Source: Diplosphaera chodatii
Lineage: Eukaryota; Chlorophyta; Trebouxiophyceae; Prasiolales; Stichococcaceae
Direction of reading: 5' to 3'
Assembly: GCA_032358165.1 (NCBI GenBank)
Contig: JAALGY010000010.1
Span: 62,001 to 126,000, forward strand
Length of the DNA stretch: 64,000 nt
Positions 1-11,821 of the stretch are shown piece by piece (the stretch's first letter is position 1; every line of letters begins with the position of its first letter). Below the pieces are notes generated by a model, which was not told the origin of the DNA, made no database searches, and was given only the letters and a program-made list of their open reading frames with translations. Position numbers and translations under genes: made by a program.

Positions 1-926
1 CCGTGGGGGCGCGGCTGAGGCGGCAGCAGGGGGCGCAGGGGGCATCGCGGAAAAGGATGCGGCGGCGGGGGATGACTCCGAGGAGGAGGCCGACCTGCAG
101 GACTCGAGGGTCGGCACGCGCATCTGGCAGCCCCGCGCCAGGTCGGCAGGCGCCACCACAGCAGGCGGCGCAGGCGTGGGTGCGGCCAGCGGCGGCGGCC
201 AGGCTGGAGGGGTGTCAGGCGCAGCACGCGGCGGTGGTGAGGAGGGTCCTGACAGCAGCGAGGCTGACGTCAGCAGCGGCACCGCCCGCAGCAGCGCCGA
301 TCGCGACGGCGGCTTTGGGAAGGCTGATCACACACCTGGCAGTACCGCGGCTGACGTCAGATCAGGCGCAGCCCGCAGCAGCGCCGCCCGTGAGGGCAGC
401 TTCGAGGCAGCTGAGTCCACGCCCGACAGCAGCGCGGCTGCTGTCAGACCAGGCGATGCCCGCGGCGGCGGTGCCAGTGGCGGCGGCGCCAGCTCTGCAG
501 GGGTTCTGGCATCGGGCGCCGACGCGGCAGCTGGGGGCAACAGGCATGTGGACAAGCCCCAGAGCGCCCACAGCATGAGCACAGCCGGTGCCGAGGACGA
601 GCTGAGCAGCCTCATCCTCGATACGGATGCCGAAAGCGAGGACGACGCAGTGCAGGTGCGCAGCGTGCTGTGATCCAGTTGATAACATAGGGTCGCAGTT
701 TGTACCGATGTTCTGAACCATTGTCAATTTTGTAAGCACCCTGCCGGCAGCATGTGACATGTGGCAGTCTGCCCAATGTCTGCAGGGTGGCGGTGAAGAC
801 AAAGAAGTAGCAAGTGCTAGTGCAACAGGCAGCAGCAAGTCTGCTGTCTCTGCAGCCCTAATGCCGGAGGATGAGACGCTGGATGTTGACGGCGAGACAG
901 CCCCGCTGTTAGATGAGGAGGCGTGA
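1..926 (+). CDS. 3' end of an unknown Ala/Ser/Gly-rich acidic protein (partial)
   Basis: Two exons are visible, up to 655 and 786-926, joined in phase 0 over an intron with GTGCG...TGCAG ends and stopping at TGA 924-926. The 5' end lies outside the window. Near the left edge is an acidic stretch (DDSEEEADLQD) and a less biased patch (RVGTRIWQPRAR). It is followed by roughly three degenerate repeats of about 29 residues, alternating Ala/Ser with single acidic or basic residues. The C-terminus is acidic, ending APLLDEEA. There is no membrane segment or recognisable domain. I do not recognise the family. Repeat content and acidity suggest a disordered tail of a nuclear or scaffolding protein, but that is only inference from composition. 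Confidence 0.6.
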
Positions 927-2317
927 TGGCACCACGCAAATCGCATGGTAGATTTCCGATAAAGGGATTCGATTGATCATATGTTGAAACTACCAGGTGC
1001 GATAGTTGGTTCATGACGTTTGTTTCACGCCCAGCAGCTTGGGGGCTTGTCAGCAGTTGGCTAGCAGGACGTACCGTGGTTAGGCCTACTCAAGCGATAT
1101 CCTGCAGTTCTTTCTAGACCCCTGCTAAGACCTGCTTGTGGTTCCCGCGCAATCGCTGCCCCTTGATGACAAACCTCCCACAACGGCCGTTCAGCGTCCC
1201 GCGCGCCCGCGCACAGTTTTCTGACCCACACAGCTCATAAGTAGTAGGTTAGAGTCCGCCCCAGCTTGCAAGTAGCCACCCACAGGTGGCGTTGACGCAA
1301 CACCTGGTACTTTTAGTGTCGCATCCGGTGGCTCTGCGGCCGCTGTGGGCCGTTTGAGCGCCTGCGGCTTGCACGAGTATCCAGGTGCAGCTGTGCGCAG
1401 CGCCCGTGGGGCTGTTCAGCTTGTTTGGCTGCCGGCGTCAGGCGTGGAGCTGGCTGGCCAAGCGTTGCGCCTGCTTCGAGGCACCTGCCGTGGCCGCCTC
1501 AGGCTGCGCTCTGCCGCGCGCTGCGGGCGCGTAGCACCAAAAATGCTTTTGCCAGGCGGCGGCGCGGCCGGAGCCGCAGTGAGCCGCCGCTGAGCCGCCG
1601 AGAGCGCAGGTGGGTTCCTGCCACACCCTCTAACGCCCACATTGCAGCCAAAGCCAGCGGCTTTGAAGCGTCAGCTCTGCAGCTGGACTTTCATGGGCTG
1701 AGCTCCGCCCACAGGCTCCAGCGGTGCACACTTTGGCGTGGTCAGCCGGGCGCGGGTGGTCAGTCCAGCCCTGTGCTGACGACGGCAGAAAAGTACGCTG
1801 CGACACACAGTTGCGGCAGTAGCGCGTTGCTCTGCTCAGTGGCTGCTATGGTACTGTCAAGGTTGCTACGGGGTGGCAGATCGGGCAGCAGTGGCGACGC
1901 TGTGATGTTAGCCCGCCAAATGCGTCTGTCCACTGCCCGCGGCAATGCGTTCTTGGTCTGCTCAGTGTTTGCGATGTTTCCCACACCTTTGAAGCTGGCG
2001 TTCACATTCGATCCTCCCGTTTGGTTGGTTGTGTTCTCCCAACTGTATGCAGCAACCGGGGGGTACGTGCAGTTTAGATGTCTGATTACTGAGGCAATAC
2101 CGCATCGCAGGTCGGGCTCTGGCCGGTGCAGTGCAGCCGTGTCGTGCTGTAGATCAAACGAAACTGACAGAAATGCCGTCGAGCTGGCCATATGTTAATT
2201 CCGCTGCCTTTGGCCGCTGGGTTAGGTAGGCAGCCCAACCCCAGGCTCACCTGGATCTGCAGGGCAGGCGATGGTTCTTTGTTTTCCGAGGATATGTGCT
2301 GTCTACAGGAGACCGCC
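927..2317. other. Intergenic stretch, no firm gene
   Basis: Lies between the stop of the upstream gene and the chosen start of the next. A long open frame crosses 1425-2198 on the plus strand but lacks coding character for most of its length. One part (about 1848-2075) resembles a transporter fragment and is listed separately. No convincing TATA box, RNA gene or mobile element was seen. The last few hundred bases probably hold the promoter and 5' UTR of the gene starting at 2318. Confidence 0.4.
1848..2075 (+). pseudogene. Possible relic of a DMT/EamA-type transporter exon
   Basis: In one frame this piece encodes a hydrophobic stretch including STARGNAFLVCSVFAMFP and FDPPVWLVVFSQLYAA. That order (RGN, hydrophobic helix, FDPP, second helix) reminds me of the first two helices of drug/metabolite transporter superfamily permeases. 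There is no second half of such a protein nearby and no clear splice donor. It could be a decayed gene fragment, an exon of a gene I failed to chain, or chance. Confidence is low. Confidence 0.2.
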
Positions 2318-5300
2318 ATGGCGGTGCCCGAGACGGAGCCGCAGCACAGCGGCAGCGGCGCCGCATGGCAGCACAGCCGTGCCTTGGCGTCAGCTGCCAC
2401 CTGGGCCCGCACCCCCCCGCCTGGCAGACTTGCCCCAGCGCACCTCACGGAGCGGCAGCAGCTGGCGCTGGCACTGGAGGAGAGCCGGCGGGCCGCGGCG
2501 GCGGCGGCCACCCGCAAGGGGCTGCTGTCCCCCTCTGACGCCTCTTCCTCGGGGTCGGATTCCGAGTCAGAGGTGCAGCATTTTCCGATGATCTGCCTGC
2601 TGCTCACATGCCGGCAAGCACAGCAGCACGCAGCTGCTGGCGTGGGCAAAAGGTCACTCATTTGCACGCTGCTCGCCTGTGGTCATGTGCAGCCAGTGCT
2701 GGCGTGCGGAGCTTCGCAGCTGGCTCAGTGTGACCACTGCTCCCATTCTGGTGTGTCAACAATGATATCGACGCTGCAGGACGCGTACAGCAGCGCGCAG
2801 GGCCGCGCCTCGGCGTCGCCGTCGCAGCAGCGGCGGCGGCGGCGCCCCGCGAGCCGGCCGGCCGCCAAGCGTCGCCGGGTGCAGGCGGCCTCGCCCACCA
2901 AGTCCGGGCAGACGGACGCCCTGGACTCCCTGGACAGCACCGTGGCGCCCAGCCTGGCGCGCATCACGCCCCCTCGCTCAGGTGCGTCGACTTGTGGCCT
3001 GGTGCCCCAGCAAGGCTTCGTTGGTCCTGACTATGGCTGCTTCAATGGCACAGTCTGCTGGGTTATCAGTGTGTTTAACTAGGTGTGCCGTGATGGATGC
3101 TGAGCTCCTGACTGCACTGCAGCCAAAAGCAGACTTGGGGTCCTTCAGGTCCTTGTTGCTGATGTTCCAGGTCCCTGTTGCTGATGTTCGTAGAGGATCA
3201 GATCTGGCTTCAGATGTTACGTCTGTGACATTCTGGTGTGTACTGAACTGCTGTTGTCCATCGTGCAGGCGAGTGCACCCCGGCGACAGCCAGCCCGCTG
3301 CGTGCAGACGACGATGCAGTTGTCCCGGCCTCCCAGCCCCGCAGCGCCCACCCCGCAGCGTCGCCAGCGTCCCCGGCCAGCCCCTCGGACGACAGCGCGC
3401 AGCTGGGTGCACTGCTAAACCCTGGCACATCGCAAAACCCTGGCGCACCGCTCGACAGCCGCATGGGCTCCGGCTCCAGCACGCAGGAGGCGCTGGCGGA
3501 GGCGCTCGCGAGCGGCAGCCCCGGGCAGCAGGAAGCGGACGACGCCTTCAGCGTTCGCGCCCAGCGGCTGGCGCTGCGGCAGGCGATCCAGCCCAAGCGC
3601 CGCCTGGACGCAGCAGCCGCCGACGACAGCACGGTTGCGCTCCAGCGGCCGAAGAAGCAGCGGCAGCCGCAGCGGCGGCGGCCGGCCCAGCAGCCCTGCA
3701 GCCCCCGCGCTGCCGACGCCGCACCCGCAGACGGGCTGGACCCGGCGCTGGTGGCGCGCCTGGCCGCTCAGCGGCTGCAGAAGTACGGCGGCTGCTGCAG
3801 TCAGAAGGGCGCGGCCCGTACCAGCAGCGGCCTTCCAGCAGACAGGGAGAAGCCTGAGCAGTCGCCCAACCCCCAGCTGCAGCCGCAGCAACAGCAGCGA
3901 CCACGGCTGCTGGTCGCATCGGTCTCGCTGCAGGAAGCAGACCTGTTTGGGGAGGTGGCGCCCACGCCGCGGCCCAAGCAGCTGCGCATAAAGGCGCCTG
4001 CAACCTGCAGTCAGCCGTCAGCCAGCGCAGCAGCGGTGAAGCTTGAAGTCACCACCCCTACTGCGGCAAAGCCTGCGCCGGCGGCAGCGCCGACACCACC
4101 ACCACCACCACCACCAGCCAGCTCGAAGCCAGATGATGCAGCAGCGGCTGAGACGGTGTCACCGCCACGGACGTCCAAATCACAGCCACTTGCTCCGCCT
4201 CAGCTCGAGGAGCTGCCTGCAGTTGATGCGTCCACGGCACAGCCCCCGTCAGCGCCCGCTGCAGGGCTGCCCTTTGGCAGCCCCGCGGTGCTCGAGCAGC
4301 AGCAGCAGGCGCTGCCGCCGAAGCTCCAGCTGGCGCCTTCGGCAGAGGTCAGGGAGGACGCAGCATTTCTGGCGGCCGCACACGCTGCCGCCGCTGCCCC
4401 TGCGGCTGCAGATGCAGCTCCAGCAGAGGCCTCGGCAGCGTTGCCAGCAGGCTGCTCGCAGCCAAGCAGCCCCGGGCAGGATGTCAGCGGCGGCCCCCGG
4501 CGCATCCGCTTCAGCAAGCAGCGCAGCCTGCCGCTGCACCCCAGACCCTGCAGCAGCCCCTGCCCGCTGCCGCCGCTGCCGCACGCGCTGTCCTGCAAGG
4601 CGCCGTCCGCGGCCGCCGACTTTGGAGGGGCGGCAGACGCTGCAGCGGCAATCATGCCACGCAGCCCACCTGTACCTGGTCCCAAGGTGACATGTTGTTG
4701 CTACATGAGCTGGCTTGATTGTGTGTCACATTGCTGCACTTAATAAGACACTTCTGCACAATTTGGACTGCCATGCCCCACGGTAAATGCATTTGGCCAT
4801 GTACTCTTGCAGCCAGCAGCACTCCACTGCCATTGGCAGCACCCCTGGTGCTCCTGCGCATGCATTCAGTCCTTCGCAAGTGTTTTCTGAACGCTGCCTC
4901 ATCCGTGGTCCAACAGGCGAGGCGGCCCCGGGGCCCCTCCCGCAGCCAGTCCGGCCGCAACGGCTGGGTGGGGGCCGAGCCCGGGCTGCGTGGCCTGCCC
5001 TCGCCGCGGGCCCGCCGCCTGCGGTCCGGCGGTGGCAGCGGCGGCAGCTGCGTCTTCGATGACGGCGGCGTTGGCGGCGGCGCCAGAGAGCCGCTGCTGG
5101 CGCTGTCGTTCGAGCGGCAGCCCTCGTGCCGCCGCAGCCGCAGCAGGCCTGGAGGGCTGCTGTCCGCCTGCTCCCGGCTCGCCAGCGGCGACTGCTTTGC
5201 AGTTGGCGGCGGCAGCCCCCCACAGCCACCCCTGCAGCAGCAGCAGCAGCAGCCGCTGCCGCCCCAGCCGCCCCCGTCGGCACCTGATGCACCCCCCTGC

Positions 5301-5750
5301 ACCGCTGCCGACGTGTCGGCAGCGGCGGCGGCTGCAAAGGCGCTCATGCAGGCTCGCCACGATGCTGAGGGCATGCGCCTACAGCGTGCCATGGACTCTG
5401 GCGCCGGTGGCGCAGATACAGGGTCCCCTGCAGTGCCGCTGGCGGCCGTTTCGCAGCCCACTTGCACCTGCAAGTGGGCCCGCGGCCGCGGCTGCGGCGG
5501 CGCCGGCTGCGGGACTCGATCGTCGGGGTTTGCAGAGTCCCATGCCTCCGTCTCGGCAGGCTGCGGCGTGCTGATGGCCTCCCTGCAGCAAAGCAGCACC
5601 ACTGCCGACCCTGTGGTTCAGCGAGATGCCGCTTTCGCGCGCGCTCAGCATAGGCAGCTGAACGCTGCCGGCGCTTGGGATGACCTGTCGGCGCGACATG
5701 CGCTAGAGTCCTCCACCCTTGCGGCCCTGGCGGCATGGCTTGCTGCCTAA
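2318..5750 (+). CDS. Unknown low-complexity protein with a UIM-like motif
   Basis: Four exons chain in frame: 2318-2572, 2780-2981, 3269-4686 and 4917-5750. The start ATG sits in a strong context (ACCGCCATGG). Near residues 45-65 the sequence ERQQLALALEESRRAA fits the ubiquitin-interacting motif pattern (hydrophobic-x-x-Ala-x-x-x-Ser after acidic or polar residues). Basic patches follow (RRRRRP, AAKRRRVQ) that look like nuclear localisation signals. The rest is Pro/Ala/Gln-rich with a Pro8 run and Q-runs, plus a short cluster of cysteines near the C-terminus (CTCKW...CGGAGCG). No catalytic domain was recognised. A disordered nuclear protein that may bind ubiquitin is possible, but family and function are unknown. 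Upstream in-frame sequence reaches 2192, so an earlier start cannot be excluded. Confidence 0.6.
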
Positions 5751-6639
5751 CAAACCGCCAGCTGCCAGCCGCCACTCGCAGCTCTGCCACCCAGCTGGAC
5801 AGCAAGACGCCAACGCGTCATGACTCTGTGTTGAGTGCATAGGAGCATGGCGGCTGCTGGCAAGTAGATGCGCGCACACCAGGCAGCACAGGAGTTCTTG
5901 GCACTTCATCCCAGCACCGAAGTTCGATGGCGGCAGAACACGCTAGGTAGTGCAGCAGCCGCACCGCAGTCAGCATTGAGTAATGCTCTGGAACCCTTCG
6001 TTCTTGCATCCCAGTTGTAGCCTCGTGACATCCCGTCAGCTGATTTGATGGTGGAAGCTTTGGGTTTCGTGTCGAACCGTAGGTTTGATTGCTCGCAGGA
6101 TTTCGTAGCTCTTTGCCTTGTCATTTCGTTAGCTGAGTTCATTGTGTTGGCTGTTCAAAGCCTGGTAATCCTGAGGATCCTCGTCCAGATCGTGAAAGCT
6201 GCTCTGCTGCTTTGATGTCACAGCCCACCCAGTAGTCGTTGCGCAGAGCCTCATTTGCAGCATTGCACCGGCCCATGACGCTGCCATTGCTCTTCATTTC
6301 ATCAATCTGGTCTTAAGCCTTGCAGTGGATGTCTCTGCACTTACCACACCTGTAATTGTCACCCTGATGCAGGGTGCTGAAGCCGCAGCCAGCGCATACT
6401 AGTGCCCTGCGCCGTGGCGTTCGGCTGCTGCCGTGGCTGTCAGTCGCACCTCAAGTTCACATCACAATCAACGCAACGACGCACCCCTCCAGGTCTCATC
6501 CCTAGGTGGCTGCAATAGCCGCGCAGCTGACACCCCAACGGCCCCTGACGCACTGCTGCCACCGCAACCACAGCCGCTGCGGCCCGCCCTACCCGCGCTG
6601 CAGTTGGGATCAGGGCCGCAGCACAGCAACGCGAGCCAC
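5751..6639. other. Intergenic stretch, promoter and 3' UTR space
   Basis: Separates the unknown protein gene from endonuclease V, both on the plus strand. It has lower GC than the flanking exons and no long open frame with coding character. No RNA gene, repeat or terminator could be defined. It must contain the 3' UTR of the upstream gene and the promoter of the next. Confidence 0.4.
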
Positions 6640-8460
6640 ATGCGGGGAGCAGACGCGGCGATGGACAGGGCGGGCATGGATGCCCTGCAGCGGGAGTGGG
6701 CGGGCCAGGTGGCGCTGTGCGATGACGCCGAGCCCTGGACCTTGACAAGAATCGGCGGCCTGGACGTGCACTGGATCGACGACGCGCAAGGTGACACGCC
6801 GGAAGGCATGCTGGGATACTGTGGTGTGACTGCCGTGGAGGGGTCCAAGCAAGACTGCAGCCGCAGCTGCATGCACGACCGGCACTTGTTGATGTTTGTG
6901 GGATGTGTACAGCCCACTCCACACCGTGAACCGTGTTAAGTTCAGTACACGTGTACACCATCCGTGCTGCAGGGCAGATGGAAACCGCCATAGCTTCAAT
7001 CCGCATGCTTATGCAGCGCTTAGCGTTGTGCAGGCGTCGCGTGCCTGGCGGTGCTCGCGGCAGACAGTCTCGAGGTGCTGGCCACCTACAGCCACGCCTT
7101 CAGGACGGATGTTCCCTATCAGCCGGGCTTCCTGGGATTCAGGGAGGTGCCCGCCTACCTGGTAGTCTGGGAGCAAGCCAAGGTGTGCTACAAGCGTGTC
7201 GCCTCTGGAAGCCATCACATGCGCTGATCTGCAGAAGCCTGCTGGCCGGTGTGCGTGCTCTGGATCAGTACAGAGCAAAGCACCAACGAGCAGTGCGAAA
7301 AGTGTGGACCCCTTGTAATGAGTCATTGTTCTGCCAGGTGTAGGCGGCAGGCACCCTGCCGGACCTAGTGCTGGTGGACGGCTTTGGCGCCTGCCACCCC
7401 CGCCGCTGCGGCAGCGCCTGCCACTTCGGGTGCGCGGGTCACACCTGCATTGGCTGCTCCAGCCAGCACTCGCCAGCCATCATTGAGTGCACACACACTG
7501 GTGCACTGTGCACAGCCACTGCTGGGTTCGAGCGTGCAGGGTGCTGCGTAAGCAACATCGGGCTTGCTGTCCCGGCACTCGCGCCTGGCGCCCCCAAACC
7601 AAGGCTCTCTGCACTCTTTTGCATGCAGGCTGGCTGCTGGGGCTCGGTCCATTGGCGTGGGCAAGAGCCTGAATGATGTGCCGGCACTTCGAGACCGGGA
7701 GGTCAAGGTGTGCAGGGTCGTTCAGCACCAGAGGCAGTCAGACAGCGGAGACGGTCATTGATGCAGCCGCTGGTGGCGGTATATCAGGGCAGTTGGGCAT
7801 CCCTGGGGCTGCGCAGAACTACCACGCTGAAATGATGAAGCCTTAGTCCTGTTTCTACAGGACAAGATGGCAGCAGAGGGTCTGACCGAGCTGCCGCTGG
7901 CCGACACCAATGGGGACACCGTTGCCGTGGCAGTCCTGAAGGATGCGGCGCACCGCCAGCCCGTGTTCGTGTCTGCGGGGCACCGCGTGTCCCTCGCCAC
8001 AGCCGTCGGCATCGTGCGGCGCTGCTGCCTGTTCAAGGTGCTGAAGAATGAAAATTTGAATTAAACGATTTTAACTTTTCACGTACTCTATTTAATGCAA
8101 GAGAAACAACTTGTTGAGAAAGTGTGGTTGGCAGGCTCCACACCTTCGTTTTGAGTGCGTTGTTCACTCTGGCAGTTTTGTGCGGCCAGGGACGCTGCTG
8201 GCATGTGCTTCTCAGGCTGAGGTGGCAGATCTGCACGCCATCGTTGTGACATGTCATGACAGGCATGACGCATCTGCACGATGCGTCTCCAGGCTTGCCA
8301 CGAGGCCTGCACAGTGTGATACATGGCCGCCGCTCTGTTGCAGGTACCAGAGCCAGTGAGGGTCGCAGACATCACAGCGAGGCAGGAGGCTGAGCGATCG
8401 CACCCACCACCAATTCGAACAGCGTCTCCGCCTGGGCAGAGTCCTCAGCGAAAGGATTGA
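6640..8460 (+). CDS. Endonuclease V family nuclease
   Basis: Six exons join in frame: 6640-6790, 7034-7182, 7344-7429, 7629-7707, 7861-8037 and 8344-8460, giving about 252 residues (bacterial Nfi is about 225). The family cuts one phosphodiester bond past deaminated purines; eukaryotic members act mainly on inosine in RNA. Expected motifs appear in order: GGLDVHW (metal Asp42), VPYQPGFLGFREVP (wedge Tyr79, catalytic Glu88), LVLVDGFGACHPRRCG (Asp112), SIGVGK (Lys141) and FVSAGHRVSL. Two positions differ from the bacterial consensus: GHG is GFG, and the usual GVAK is GVGK. The C-terminal tail is short and basic. The first in-frame ATG was chosen; other in-frame ATGs follow at 6661 and 6676, and an upstream exon is possible. 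No organelle signal is obvious. Confidence 0.9.
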
Positions 8461-8824
8461 CTGCAGGCAGCCGCAAAGCTGGCTCGGAGAAAGAGGCTGA
8501 TCATGAAGTGCTGCTGGCAATCCAGATCAAGTCAACGTGATTCCGTCTCCCTGTGTGCTTCTGGGTCCTGTTCATGATTCACTGTGTGCTTTTGGGTCCT
8601 GTTCATGATGCTTGGTTTGCTGGACTGGTCATTGCAACCGCCTTGAAATACCCTGCAAAGTGTTCACTGCACACCCATGCGCTGTGCCTGAAACAAAATC
8701 ACGTCTCCTCATCACGATGAGCTGCCAGATGCCATGCATTGTTTGACACCTGTGCACGCCCTCTGTAAACGTTGCTGCGGCTGAAAAGGGCGCTAGTCTG
8801 GTGTCATATACATCCTGACAGGAG
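8461..8824. other. Convergent intergenic region with a short tandem repeat
   Basis: Holds the 3' ends of two converging genes. A 31-bp direct repeat occurs twice in tandem at about 8551-8611 (TGTGCTTCTGGGTCCTGTTC and onward), with few differences. Nothing else is seen. Confidence 0.5.
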
Positions 8825-11821
8825 CTACGAAGACCCAGCAGCACCCTCTTTGTGGGTGTGTGTTGCCGGATCGAGTTCGGCGGCGGCTGCGAGGAAGCCC
8901 TCTGCTCGTGCGGCCTCTGCTGCTGCTGTTCTATGCTCGTCCGTGATGTTGTACGGCGAGAACGCCTGGCTGGGGAAGCCACGGGCCTCCACCTCCTCCC
9001 TGTACTGTCCCAGGGCCTGCTGCACGGCCTGCAGGCTGGGCAGGCTGCTGTTTATTGGAGGGCGCACATGTAGTTTGGCAATCTCGGCAACATCTACCCA
9101 CATCTCATAGTTGGGTCGCTCCACTATCTGCTGAGGATGGCGCACTCGGCTGCGCGGAATGTGCAAGCACAGGGGCAAGTTCTCAGCCCATCACCTCTCC
9201 TACGGCGCCGTACTGCTTGCAGAATTTGGGCGTGACCTTGGCATGGTGCGGGTGCTGCATCATGCCGAGCAGGTCGTGATACACGAGCACCTGCGACAGA
9301 GCAGGTCCTTTGACAAAGATTGCGACAAAGGTATCAGGCTGAATGCTGCTGTGAATGTGACTGACCCGGGAGTGCAAAGTGCCCCATAAAAGGAGGCAGC
9401 AACATCTCCAGCAGGGAGTCCTGAACAGCTTGTTCTGGCTGAATCCTGAAAGCTGTAAGTGAATACTTGCAAAGCTGAACTAGGGAGCCACATGGCATCA
9501 CCTGCCCGGAGCAGCCGGCGCCGGCGCCGATGCCGATGGTGGGGATGCTCAGCTCCGCGGTGACGGCCGCCGCCACGGCCGCCGGCACGCACTCCAGCAC
9601 AATAGAGAAGCAGCCCGCCTGCTCGAGCGCCTGCAGCCCGCAGGACACAAAGCACTCGCGCTCAGGGGTTGATATGCGATGGTCACCTTGCCGGTCTGCG
9701 CTTTGCCCGATCTGCTTGCAAAAGCTGTCCGACCAAAGTGCCCGCGCAGCATGCTAGCTGAAGTCCGGATACATGGGCATGCAAGACTCTCCGACAGCGT
9801 CGCACCTTGGCATCCCGCAGCACGGACAGCGCAGACTTGGCGGACTGCGCCTGCGGCCGGAAGCCGCCCAGCACGCTGATTGTCTGCGCACCACACGCCC
9901 AGCTCGCGTCAGCATCTACGATGTCTGTATCAGCTGAAGCAGGATGCTCAGCAGTAGCAGGGCTTCGAACATATTGAGTGTCTAAGGTGCAGCAGAACGT
10001 CTAACATGCACCACAGCCGACCAGCGGCATCAATGACCGCTGCTTTGCACCTACGACACGAGGCTGCTTCGGATGCACAAACCAGTTGCTGCAGCCAAGC
10101 TTCTGAACCCGGAGCCCGTGAGTGATCCTTGGACAGTTGCTACCTGCGGCATCAGGCCGGTGTGCCCCATGACAGCGATACCAGCGTCCACAATCGCGCG
10201 CACGCCCTGGATGCGGGCCGGGCCGCCGCCTGCGACATGGGAAACAGTGAGTTGGTGGCAGCTGCACCATCAGCCTCGCCTTAGCATCAGGCGGCAGACC
10301 ACAAGATGGCTGGGCCATCTTCCGAGTTGCTATGCGGTTTGCAGTCTGTGGCAGCCATGAGCTGCCAGCAGGCTATATGTGCACTGACGCCGGGCATAGC
10401 AGCCATGGCAAGACCAAAACGAAGCTGAAACACTTGCAATTGCTCTACCCCTTCCTCTCAACATCGTCCCCACTTGCACTGCTGCCCACCTGCACATACT
10501 CGCACTGCTCCGCTGCAGCAAGCGGCCACCTCCTCCCGTGCATGCTCAAGTGCCCTTGGATAGTCAAGCGGCTGCATCGGACAGCCCTCACCTTCCAGCT
10601 TGACGGCATCCATGCCGCCCTCCTTCATCATGCGCACCGCCGCCGCCACGGCGTCCCGCGGCCCGCCCTCGTAGCTGCCGAACGGCAGGTCCCCCACCAG
10701 CAGCGGCCGCCGCGCGCCTGCTGGGCGACCAGAGCAGCTAGTGAATTTCCGCATGCAGGTGTGCCTGTGCGGGCTGCATGACAGGCTGCGTGCACGCTGC
10801 CTCGGATGGCGCCCCCGCAGCTGTGGCGACACAAGCCCTCAGCAAACCAAGCCCTCAGCTCGCAGCTGCGGCCGGACTCTGTTGGGCACACAACGGCCGG
10901 TCATGCAAGTGGCAGGGTTGTAGGTTTCAAATGTTTTATTTTTCCAATGACACCATTTGACTTTATCAGTACAAGTACATAATTGTGGTTAAGAATACAC
11001 TCTTTTGTGGGGAGCACCTCGAGCGACGGCGCGGCAGTGCAGCAGCATGTCGTCCAGCGTGATGGGCAGCGTGGTGTCGTGGCCGTGCACCACCATTGCG
11101 GCCGAATCGCCCACCAGCAGCACATCGATGCCCGCCCGCTCCACCTGCATCGGTTGGCACACACTCTGACACTTGGCACTGGAAAGTAGGAAGAATTGGC
11201 TGCCTTTCCATTGCCGCTGAGTCGCCCACCAGCAGCACACCGATGCCAGCGCGCTCCACCTGCGTTGCAACATTTGGGGATGTGAGGCACGGGGCGCCGG
11301 TCCGTTGCACTCGATGTAGCCCACCAGCGGCGTCCATTTCCAGCTTGGTCCATCTACACCGCGAGCGAGGCACCAGACGAATGGCATCGCAGCATTGAGC
11401 ACGAACAGTGTGGTCGCGCTCGGACTCCCGGGATGATCCTACGGGACAGGCAGCGAAAGGCCCTCACATGCACGGCTGACGGGTAGTCGTAGGCGGTGAC
11501 CATGGTGATGGGCGTGCCGGCGCGGTACTTGGCACGCAGCTGCCGCAGCGTGAAGCGCTTTGGCGACGGCGTGGTCGGCCCGGAGTAGACCGCCGTCTCT
11601 GGCTGGTTTGAGAAGCCGCGGCTAGATTGTGTGAGGTGTGTCCGCAGCAAGTCGCCACGCAGATGCTGCGGTGCTGCTGCCGTGCGTGATGGTGAGCCGC
11701 TTGACAGCTGCTGCGCAGAATGTGCCTGGCGGTGCAGCTGGCAGGGCGGCTGCAGGAGGTTTGGCTGCGCAATGTCATTGCTGCAGTGTGCTGGGGACGC
11801 TGCTGCGGCGTGCCCGTGCAT
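8825..11821 (-). CDS. panB: 3-methyl-2-oxobutanoate hydroxymethyltransferase (ketopantoate hydroxymethyltransferase)
   Basis: PanB makes ketopantoate from 2-oxoisovalerate and 5,10-methylene-tetrahydrofolate, the first committed step to pantothenate and CoA. Eight exons in transcript order: 11468-11821, 11018-11144, 10592-10717, 10144-10229, 9806-9883, 9502-9630, 9195-9290 and 8825-9028, about 399 residues. The first about 80 residues are Ser/Gln/Arg-rich and look like an organelle (probably mitochondrial) presequence. Conserved blocks follow: [22 protein letters not shown] (Mg-binding region, Asp131), [45 protein letters not shown] (catalytic Glu region), IPTIGIGAG and [19 protein letters not shown]. 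The match to plant PanB is close throughout. Intron 1 carries a partial second copy of exon 2, listed separately. Confidence 0.95.
11208..11263 (-). repeat. Partial duplicate of panB exon 2 in intron 1
   Basis: About 56 bp nearly match the 5' end of panB exon 2 (11092-11148), including the CAG acceptor. Read in the panB frame it encodes [17 protein letters not shown] against [17 protein letters not shown] in the working exon. Six base differences were counted: five are synonymous and one changes Asp to Gly. The copy stops just after the shared ATGG and has no splice donor there, so it cannot replace the full exon. Confidence 0.85.

Noticed and set aside
1425..2198. Long plus-strand open frame upstream of the first complete gene
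   Set aside because: Starts without ATG, has a shifting composition and no family resemblance except one short piece, which is listed as a possible relic.
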